DNA of 23,638 nt, from positions 9,026 to 32,663 of the forward strand of contig MENE01000139.1 in the NCBI GenBank assembly GCA_001769005.1, in the 5' to 3' direction. The notes below the pieces were generated by a model. That model was not told the origin of the DNA. It ran no database searches and saw nothing but the letters and a program-made list of their open reading frames with translations. Position 1 is the first letter of the stretch. Each line of letters opens with the position of its first letter. This stretch comes from Bacteroidetes bacterium GWA2_31_9b. GTDB taxonomy: Bacteria > Bacteroidota > Bacteroidia > Bacteroidales > UBA12077. The position numbers and the translations under genes are program-made. Shown here in pieces: positions 18,170-23,638 of this stretch.

Positions 18170-18200
18170 GCCTCGTAGAGGCGACCTGTAAAAGAAAAAT
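18117..18200. repeat. Palindromic intergenic repeat, two related units in tandem
   Basis: GTTCC-GATA-GGAAC (18117-18130) and GCCTC-GTA-GAGGC (18170-18182) are two perfect hairpins 39 bp apart. Each is followed by a related tail: GTTCTGTTTATAGAAAT after the first and GACCTGTAAAAGAAAAAT after the second. This gives two diverged copies of one unit with compensated stem changes. The stretch is notably richer in GC than its surroundings. It resembles short extragenic palindromic repeats I associate with Bacteroidota genomes (forms such as CCCCGTAGGGGCGACCTGT). The remainder up to 18250 (with GCCACGGATAAATG) may be further repeat debris. Confidence 0.65.
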
Positions 18201-18250
18201 ATTTATTTCATGCATTTGCCACGGATAAATGAATTAAAAACTCACCGATT

Positions 18251-18562
18251 ATGGATAAAAGCGTTAATACTACAATAAACCAATATATAACATTAATCAA
18301 AAAGAATCATAAAGGGATTAAAAGAGCCATTCTTTTTGGTTCATATGCCAAAAACAATAAGAGACAGGATAGTGATATTGATATAGCATTAATATTTGAT
18401 AAATTGAATGACAATGATAAGTTTGATTTACAAGTTCAACTCATGTTGCTTGCTTCTCAAATTGACTCACGAATAGAACCACACCCTATATCAAAAGAAG
18501 ATTTTAATTCTAATAGTCCGTTTGTTATCGAGATAAAAAGAACAGGAATTGAAATAAAATAA
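18251..18562 (+). CDS. Orphan minimal nucleotidyltransferase
   Basis: The 103-residue protein carries G30-S31 (LFGSYAKNN) and D40-S-D42-I-D44, the core of the DNA polymerase beta-like nucleotidyltransferase fold. The third acid is probably the Glu in SRIEPHPIS, as in the broader NTP_transf_2 antitoxin or kanamycin-nucleotidyltransferase-like groups that often pair with a HEPN partner. No HEPN gene follows: the next gene encodes a small membrane protein. It begins directly after the palindromic repeat region. It is unlike the two MntA genes in its C-terminal half (NSPFVIEIKRTGIEI), so it is a separate lineage. Target and function are unknown. Confidence 0.78.
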   Translation: MDKSVNTTINQYITLIKKNHKGIKRAILFGSYAKNNKRQDSDIDIALIFDKLNDNDKFDLQVQLMLLASQIDSRIEPHPISKEDFNSNSPFVIEIKRTGIEIK

Positions 18563-18630
18563 TTCGTAAAATTGAATTTTAAATAAATATTAAGTTCAAA
18601 ATTATTTTATACAAAATTAAGAATTTGAGT

Positions 18631-18837
18631 ATGACAGAGTTTATGAAATTCAGAAAATGGTTAATTTTATTAACAGGAATACTTATAATAATTATTTTGA
18701 CTCAGATTAATTATGACAATTTATCATTTAAAACGAATAAAACGGTATATATTATGATAATTAGTGGACTAGGCTCCATTCTTGCATTGTATTTATCCAA
18801 TAAAATTGAAACGAAAAAGAACAAAAAAACTCAATAA
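18631..18837 (+). CDS. Small two-helix membrane protein, unknown function
   Basis: The 68-residue protein has two hydrophobic helices (KWLILLTGILIIIILTQI and VYIMIISGLGSILALYLS) joined by a short polar loop, and a basic C-terminal tail (KIETKKNKKTQ). The start is ATG 18631; the frame also allows TTG 18625. I recognise no family. It converges with the methyltransferase gene, with only 2 bp between the stop codons. The hydrophobic pattern and basic tail fit a real inner-membrane protein, but coding status rests on that alone. Confidence 0.55.
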   Translation: MTEFMKFRKWLILLTGILIIIILTQINYDNLSFKTNKTVYIMIISGLGSILALYLSNKIETKKNKKTQ

Positions 18838-18839
18838 TA

Positions 18840-19682
18840 TTATATTTTCTCAAGTATTAAAATGTCTTGAAAATCCAATGAGTCAGATTTAGATCTTCCA
18901 CTCCAAAAACCAAAATGTTTCGATTTAATTCTTAAACCGGAGTTCTTAATAATATTTTGTAAGTAATCAAATTTGTAGGCTACATTTGCTTCTGGTACCT
19001 TTTCATCCATAAGAATATAGTTTCCTTTATCGTATAAAAATTTAAAATTCTTGTTTTGGTTTTTAAAATCAATTGAATCTACAGGATCAATAAAAAATGT
19101 AACAAAACAAATTCCTGACGTTTTTAAAACCCGATTAATCTCAAACAGATAATTTTCAACATCATTTGGAAGCATGTGTGTAAAAACAGATGTTAAAAAA
19201 ACAAAGTCGAAATAATTGTCTTTATATGGAAATTTAAATTTTGAAGCATCCTGTTCTGTACTTAAATTGTACAAACTATTTTTAAGATCGATATGCTGGA
19301 AATTAAAATTGGGGAATTTAGGTGAAATTTTTTTCTGACACCAATTAACTCCTTTTTTTACTATGTCAAAACCTTCATATTTTCCTTCTTTTGATAAATA
19401 TCGAGTTAATGGAATAGCCATTCTCCCTATACCACTTCCAATATCCAGAACATAGTTATCAGGTTTTAAATTTCCCAATTCAATAAAATAGTTTAGGAAA
19501 GTTTCTCCTTGTTTTAAAAAATTCCCTAATCCTGTAAAAATTAATCCTTTAGGTGGAAGTAGATATTCTTTATTTGATCGAAAACTATTTACAATATCAG
19601 AAGGTAAAAAATAAACTCTCCGAACTATTAATCTAAAATTGGGAGATAATAAATAATATATTTTTCTTAAATTAAAATTCAT
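18840..19682 (-). CDS. Class I SAM-dependent methyltransferase
   Basis: The 280-residue protein (from ATG at 19682) has motif I VLDIGSGIGRM (residues 78-88), an acidic residue at the end of strand two (GFDIV, D106), and the later motifs FDFVFLTSVFTHML and EINRVLKTSGICFVTFF, typical of the Methyltransf_11/25 group. An N-terminal extension of about 75 residues is basic and aromatic. The longer frame starts at TTG 19694 and adds only four residues, so ATG is preferred. Its place beside polysaccharide genes suggests methylation of a sugar or lipid-linked intermediate, but the substrate cannot be read from the sequence. It is divergent from the FemAB-like gene across a 246-bp AT-rich gap. Confidence 0.85.
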   Translation of the reverse strand: MNFNLRKIYYLLSPNFRLIVRRVYFLPSDIVNSFRSNKEYLLPPKGLIFTGLGNFLKQGETFLNYFIELGNLKPDNYVLDIGSGIGRMAIPLTRYLSKEGKYEGFDIVKKGVNWCQKKISPKFPNFNFQHIDLKNSLYNLSTEQDASKFKFPYKDNYFDFVFLTSVFTHMLPNDVENYLFEINRVLKTSGICFVTFFIDPVDSIDFKNQNKNFKFLYDKGNYILMDEKVPEANVAYKFDYLQNIIKNSGLRIKSKHFGFWSGRSKSDSLDFQDILILEKI

Positions 19683-19885
19683 ATATAATACCAATAAATA
19701 TTTATTTTGATAACTACACCTAATTTAAGTGTCGAATTAAAAGTATATTAATTTTTTATATAAAATTATTATTTACATATTTATTCAATTAATTCGTTGA
19801 AAACTTAATTAAAAAAACATATTTAAAAATAACTTCAAATGAAATAAATCCGATAATTCTTTTTCTAATTATTTCAAGACAGAAT

Positions 19886-19915
19886 TTAAATAAAGTATTT
19901 TTATACTTTATTTAA
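19886..19915. repeat. Perfect 13-bp inverted repeat ahead of the FemAB-like gene
   Basis: TTAAATAAAGTAT (19886-19898), a TTTT loop (19899-19902) and the exact reverse complement ATACTTTATTTAA (19903-19915) form a complete 13-bp stem. It ends 13 bp before the TTG start at 19929. Only two pairs are G-C, so an RNA hairpin would be weak; a DNA operator or a translation-modulating leader structure is equally possible. The rest of the 19683-19928 gap is very AT-rich, with no gene and no clear TAnnTTTG promoter. Confidence 0.5.
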
Positions 19916-19928
19916 TAATAGAATAAAA

Positions 19929-20852
19929 TTGGAAATAAAATTGGAAATAAAATATCTAAAACACAATCAAATAGTTAAGCAAAAGTGGGATTCTACAATT
20001 GAGAATGCTAAAAATGGATTGGTCTATGCTCTTTCGTGGTATTTAGATATTGTTTCACCCAATTGGGATGCATTAGTTGTTGGCGATTATGAAATAGTAA
20101 TGCCATTAACTTTTAAAACAAAATATGGAATAAAGTATTTGTATCAGCCTGTTTTTACTCAGCATTTAGGAATATTTTCAATAGAAGAAATTACAGTTAA
20201 ACAGGTTGAAAGTTTTGTTAATAAGATTGCAGAAAATTATAAATTTGTTGATATTCAATTAAATTCAGCTAATCCTGTATTAAATAATAAATTTTTCGAA
20301 TTGCGTGATACCCAAATAGTTGACATTTCAAAATTATACAACGAAATTTTCTCAAACTATTCTAAAAGTCTTAAAATTAATTTACAAAAGGTTTTTGATT
20401 CGGAATTAATCATTAATTCTATTGGAAATAGTTCTGATTTTATTAAACTAATGAGAAAAATGTTTGATACAAAGAAGGTTGATGGAATATGTTTAAATGA
20501 TTATAAAAATTTAGAAAAGATTATAAACACTAGTTATAATAAAAATCTGGGGCAATTTTATTTTGGTTACCTGAATGAGGAGCTATGTGCTGCTGCTTTT
20601 TTTTTGAAATGGAACAATAGAACGATACTCTTTACAGCATTAAATGGAAAGGGTAGAGAAGTTGGAGCTATGTTTGGAATAATTGATAGATACATCCTTG
20701 AAAATGCAGGTCGAAATTTAATTCTTGATTTTGCTGGATCAAATATTACTGGTGTAAAATACAGAAATCTAGGATTTGGAGCTAAAAATATAACATATTA
20801 CGCTTTTAAATTAAACAACTTACCAATTCCATTTAAATGGTATAAAAGCTAG
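19929..20852 (+). CDS. FemAB/GNAT-fold acyltransferase-like protein
   Basis: The 307-residue protein has the paired GNAT-like layout of FemAB or Acetyltransf_6 proteins. The N-terminal half (YLKHNQIVKQKW, LSWYLDIVSPNWDALV, MPLTFKTKYGIKYLYQP) is typical of a Bacteroidota family found in cell-surface polysaccharide loci. The C-terminal half holds FYFGYLNEELCAAAFFLKWNNR and LDFAGSNITGVKYRNLGFGA, the acyl-donor binding side. It probably transfers an amino-acyl or acyl group to a sugar or peptide acceptor in the cytoplasm. No ATG exists before residue 58, so it starts with TTG at 19929 or with the duplicated TTG at 19941 (the 12-mer ATTGGAAATAAA is repeated in tandem at 19928-19951). Its stop lies 3 bp from the convergent hexapeptide transferase stop. 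Confidence 0.8.
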   Translation: MEIKLEIKYLKHNQIVKQKWDSTIENAKNGLVYALSWYLDIVSPNWDALVVGDYEIVMPLTFKTKYGIKYLYQPVFTQHLGIFSIEEITVKQVESFVNKIAENYKFVDIQLNSANPVLNNKFFELRDTQIVDISKLYNEIFSNYSKSLKINLQKVFDSELIINSIGNSSDFIKLMRKMFDTKKVDGICLNDYKNLEKIINTSYNKNLGQFYFGYLNEELCAAAFFLKWNNRTILFTALNGKGREVGAMFGIIDRYILENAGRNLILDFAGSNITGVKYRNLGFGAKNITYYAFKLNNLPIPFKWYKS

Positions 20853-20855
20853 ATT

Positions 20856-21389
20856 CTATTCCTGATAAAGTCCAATTTTCTTAATACTCTGAGCAGGATT
20901 GCCTCCAATGATTTGATTTCCTTCAGGAAATGATTTTGTTACAACGGCTCCTGCTGCGACAATAGTATGTTCTCCTAATTCAACTTCGGGCAGAATAATA
21001 CAACCGTTTGCTAACCACGAATTTTTTCTAATTATAATAGGATTTCCAGATAAGTATTTGTTAAAATTAAGTACATCATGATTCTGGCTAATAATTGAAA
21101 CATTTGGCCCTGTCCAAACATTTTCTTCGAAAATGATTCCATTCCTCCCGTCAATATAGCATCCTTTTGCAAAACCTGGATATTTTGTTCCTCTCTGAAT
21201 CTTCTTCGGACATTTTACTTGTGATGTAAAATGAACAGGCCATGGAATTTTACGGTTATAACCTATAACCTTTTGTTTATAAGCATATTTCAATAATTCA
21301 ATTACAGGATAATTTGGATCATTGATATTTAATTCTTTGTAAAAGAATTTTAATAAGAAATAAAGAATTGATTTTAATATGTTTTTCAT
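20856..21389 (-). CDS. Left-handed beta-helix (hexapeptide) acetyltransferase
   Basis: The 177-residue protein begins with a hydrophobic helix (ILKSILYFLLKFFY) and contains imperfect hexapeptide repeats (CYIDGRNGIIFEENVWTGPNVSII, GCIILPEVELGEHTIVAAGAVVTKSF). It has the catalytic His in SQNHDVL (H104) and a terminal IIGGNPAQSIKKIG, as in the CysE/maltose O-acetyltransferase-like families. It probably O-acetylates a sugar of a surface polysaccharide using acetyl-CoA. The start is ATG 21389, 14 bp after the AsnB-like stop; the longer TTG frame (21398) adds three residues. Tight spacing puts it in one operon with the AsnB-like and CapA-like genes. Confidence 0.85.
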   Translation of the reverse strand: MKNILKSILYFLLKFFYKELNINDPNYPVIELLKYAYKQKVIGYNRKIPWPVHFTSQVKCPKKIQRGTKYPGFAKGCYIDGRNGIIFEENVWTGPNVSIISQNHDVLNFNKYLSGNPIIIRKNSWLANGCIILPEVELGEHTIVAAGAVVTKSFPEGNQIIGGNPAQSIKKIGLYQE

Positions 21390-21403
21390 ATAGTTCAAAT
21401 GGC

Positions 21404-22996
21404 TTATTCTATTCGTTTTAAATACCAGTGTGCAATATACGAATTTCGACTTAATAATTTAGTTTCACGAAATGCAGGGTCTTTTCTTAATTCATTATAA
21501 ATATCACTTAAAATTAATTCGTAATTTAAATAATCTATTTGGCTTGAAATTTTTTTTCTTATTGATTTAGGTATAAATTTTTTTAATCTTTTCCTTAATT
21601 TGTAATTCCTAAATTCTTTTGGTGTTAAATTAAACCCTTCTTCAAATTCTACATCATTTTGCTTAAAATATGATTTTAAAACATTGTTATACAATATTTT
21701 GCCAAATTTACATTCATATGGGATGTATTTAAAAAAATTAACAAGTTCATAATCCCAATAGGGCAATCTATATTCATAGTCAAAATAATTGTAAATATGT
21801 GCTACATTTCCTATAAACTTTGATAAATTTTCTTTCATTTCCCAATTTTCAAAAATACTGTATGCTTGTAATTTAGTATTGTTCTCACTAGTAGTTTCTA
21901 ATTGTATCTTTATTTTTTCTTCTATTTCCCTTTTTTGTTCTAATGATAATTTAGTATGAATATATCTTTCATTAACAATACTTTTAGCAATTTTCTTTAA
22001 AGATGCTTTAAATTTTATAATTCCATTTTTATATAATTGACTACCACCTAAAAAATCACCTGAATACCCTGGAATAAAAATTGAATCTCTCGGTATTAAT
22101 TTATTTTCTGTTAAATACTTAACTGCAAAATAATCCTGGAACATAAATGAGGATGAGTATTGAGAATAAAAATTGTAGTATTGAATAAATTCTTCTGTAT
22201 TAATATATTTCCCAATATTTTTGTGATTATACTCAATAAATACCCAATTTAATCCTAGTTTTTTGGCTACTTTTTCAGATGTTATTTTTTCAGGGTTGTT
22301 TGTTGATTTTCCAAAAGTGTAACAAAGAATTTTTTCATGACCTAATTCTTTTAATTTGCATGCAATTAAACGGGAATCAAGTCCTCCACTCAAAGGAATA
22401 ACTGCCATTTTCCCATTAAGAGACTTAACTAATCGATTAAAAGTTCTATCAATAATTTGCTTCGATTTGGTTTCCAGTTCTTCTTTAGTACTTTGATTTG
22501 GTTTGGATATGTAATAATTAAAATAGGATTCTATTGTTAAAATATTATTTTCAAATGATAAAAGTTCTCCCGATTGTGTTACTTGTACATTGTTTATTAA
22601 TGTATTGTGACCACTAACAAATCCTGCGGATAAAAACTCGTTTTTAGATACCGAATTGAGCTCTTTTAGTTTAAGTTCTTTTAATATGAGATGAATGTCG
22701 TCAGATACATAAATATCATTGTCGCCTTTAGAATAAAAAACAGGAAATGCCCTTATAATATCATTTGCTAATAGAAAATCATTCTCCGATAATTTTATTA
22801 AAACAGTGAAGAGACCATTGGCATTTTCAACACATTTTAGTAATTCATCTTTTGTATTTATATTTTCGAATATATCCAGTAGTTTTTCCTTTTCAAAATA
22901 GTGATTGTCGGAATCAAAAAGAAATCCTTTTACAGAAATATTCTTGTTTGAATACCATTTAAATCCTTTATTTAAAACTAATTCAGCTTTAATCAT
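21404..22996 (-). CDS. Asparagine synthase-like protein without the glutaminase cysteine
   Basis: The 530-residue protein has a degenerate N-terminal glutamine-amidotransferase-like domain (1-180) and a C-terminal AsnB-type ATP pyrophosphatase domain. The PP-loop is SGGLDSR (residues 203-209), and a second loop, PGYSGDFLGGS, replaces the usual GxGxDEL. In asparagine synthetase B, Cys2 of the mature protein hydrolyses glutamine; here the start is MIKAELV with no such Cys, so glutamine use is unlikely. Such AsnB-like proteins are common in exopolysaccharide clusters and may amidate or otherwise modify acidic sugars. The start is ATG 22996, which overlaps the CapA stop by 8 bp (ATGATTAA), a typical coupled junction. 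The longer frame to 23062 would begin inside capA with a spurious hydrophobic stretch. Confidence 0.85.
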   Translation of the reverse strand: MIKAELVLNKGFKWYSNKNISVKGFLFDSDNHYFEKEKLLDIFENINTKDELLKCVENANGLFTVLIKLSENDFLLANDIIRAFPVFYSKGDNDIYVSDDIHLILKELKLKELNSVSKNEFLSAGFVSGHNTLINNVQVTQSGELLSFENNILTIESYFNYYISKPNQSTKEELETKSKQIIDRTFNRLVKSLNGKMAVIPLSGGLDSRLIACKLKELGHEKILCYTFGKSTNNPEKITSEKVAKKLGLNWVFIEYNHKNIGKYINTEEFIQYYNFYSQYSSSFMFQDYFAVKYLTENKLIPRDSIFIPGYSGDFLGGSQLYKNGIIKFKASLKKIAKSIVNERYIHTKLSLEQKREIEEKIKIQLETTSENNTKLQAYSIFENWEMKENLSKFIGNVAHIYNYFDYEYRLPYWDYELVNFFKYIPYECKFGKILYNNVLKSYFKQNDVEFEEGFNLTPKEFRNYKLRKRLKKFIPKSIRKKISSQIDYLNYELILSDIYNELRKDPAFRETKLLSRNSYIAHWYLKRIE

Positions 22997-23638
22997 TTTT
23001 GGTTTTATAAAATACCTTATAAATGAAAGAATTCCAGTAAATAGAACGATTATTATTATCAAAAATAATTCTAAATGCTTTTAAATAAAATTGGGGATCG
23101 ATAAATAATTCAAACACATTTTTTTTATGTAAAGGTTTCTTTAAAATTTCTGAATTTACTGGTATTTTCCTTTTTATTAGTGTTCTGTAAGCATCTTTTC
23201 TCCATTTCATTTTAAAATCAGAGAAGTTAGAGATTTGTTTAAATCGTTTTAAAATTTCAGTAGAACCTAATTCGACAATTCCTTTTTCATGATTAATATA
23301 TATTGGAACCAAATCAAATGTATATGAATTTTTGAATAAAGTAAGAATTAGAATAGCGCTTTCGTTTGTATGGTTGTATAGCTTATGAGAAGGGATATCG
23401 AAAATAAAATTTCCTAAAGAATAAAAAATATTGGTATTGTTTATTTTTTCAAACCCTTGCAATGTGTGTGAATGGTGTGAAATAATAAAATCGGGATTAT
23501 TTTTTATTTGAATTCTTTTAAAAAGGTTTCGTTTTGTAGGCGAGGGGTAAAGTGTGAATTCTTCTCCCCCATGATGAAATATTATATTCCAACGACAATC
23601 ATATTTTCCAAGAATATTTAAATCTTTCTTCGTGCTAA
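22989..23638 (-). CDS. CapA-like metallophosphatase-fold protein (N-terminus outside window)
   Basis: On the minus strand the frame is open from the window edge. It reads ...WNIIFHHGGEEFTLYPSP...PDFIISHHSHTLQGFE...IFYSLGNFIFD, the three signature blocks of the CapA/PGA_cap family (HWGxEY, GxHPHxxQ, YSLGNFxFD) with their metal-ligand histidines. The first possible in-window start, TTG 23462, falls inside the GHHxH block, so it is not the real start; about half the protein is missing upstream. The family contributes to poly-gamma-glutamate or other capsule export and polymerisation, usually at the membrane. The C-terminal 100 residues are divergent and basic. It overlaps the AsnB-like start by 8 bp and leads the minus-strand operon. 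Confidence 0.85.
   Translation of the reverse strand, partial: STKKDLNILGKYDCRWNIIFHHGGEEFTLYPSPTKRNLFKRIQIKNNPDFIISHHSHTLQGFEKINNTNIFYSLGNFIFDIPSHKLYNHTNESAILILTLFKNSYTFDLVPIYINHEKGIVELGSTEILKRFKQISNFSDFKMKWRKDAYRTLIKRKIPVNSEILKKPLHKKNVFELFIDPQFYLKAFRIIFDNNNRSIYWNSFIYKVFYKTKND

Noticed and set aside
19693..19706. AATAAATATTTATT, a perfect 14-bp palindrome just upstream of the methyltransferase start
   Set aside because: It is made only of A and T in a very AT-rich gap, where such palindromes arise often; no other support for a regulator site.
22997..23062. Extended N-terminus of the AsnB-like gene (MIIIIVLFTGILSF...)
   Set aside because: It lies wholly inside the capA coding frame; ATG 22996 gives an 8-bp coupled overlap and a normal domain start.

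Overview
The window looks like a chromosomal segment of a free-living or gut-type Bacteroidota, probably Bacteroidales/Marinilabiliales. The evidence is its low GC content (about one third by eye), beta-propeller sensor kinases of the Reg_prop/Y_Y_Y type, one very good Bacteroidota promoter (TTTG, 18 bp, TAnnTTTG), weak Shine-Dalgarno sites and several family members typical of this phylum. I see no rRNA, tRNA, CRISPR array or transposase gene.

Region 1 (1-12970, all +) is a tandem array of sensor histidine kinases. Three have a large periplasmic beta-propeller sensor, a Y_Y_Y domain, one membrane segment, a coiled coil, HisKA, HATPase and a receiver; the first is cut by the window edge and also has a PAS domain. 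The second in order instead has a six-helix membrane sensor. The third lacks its receiver, which is a separate small gene 14 bp downstream. The catalytic cores are clearly paralogous, while the sensors differ. None carries the AraC-type DNA-binding domain of classical Bacteroides hybrid two-component systems, so phosphate must leave through a phosphotransfer protein or through partners outside the window.

Region 2 (13213-18837, all +) is a mixed block. It holds an intact MntA-HepT type VII toxin-antitoxin pair, mutS2 and a polysaccharide-deacetylase-like gene with its own promoter. These are followed by a second MntA-like gene whose hepT partner seems to have been destroyed by a short palindromic repeat element, a third orphan minimal nucleotidyltransferase, and a small two-helix membrane protein. 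Three minimal nucleotidyltransferases in 5.4 kb, in three different states (paired, partner broken, solitary), suggest repeated acquisition and decay of such modules.

Region 3 (18840-23638) looks like the edge of a surface-polysaccharide or capsule locus. On the minus strand lie a CapA-like metallophosphatase (cut by the window edge), an asparagine-synthase-like protein without the N-terminal glutaminase cysteine, and a hexapeptide-repeat acyltransferase, packed as an operon. A FemAB/GNAT-like acyltransferase converges with them on the plus strand. A SAM methyltransferase lies further along on the minus strand, divergent from the acyltransferase. An AT-rich intergenic stretch with a perfect 13-bp inverted repeat precedes the acyltransferase gene.

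Start codons were re-chosen for several genes (hepT, the AsnB-like gene, the hexapeptide transferase, the methyltransferase and the small membrane protein), because the longest open frame begins at an unlikely TTG, GTG or overlapping codon.
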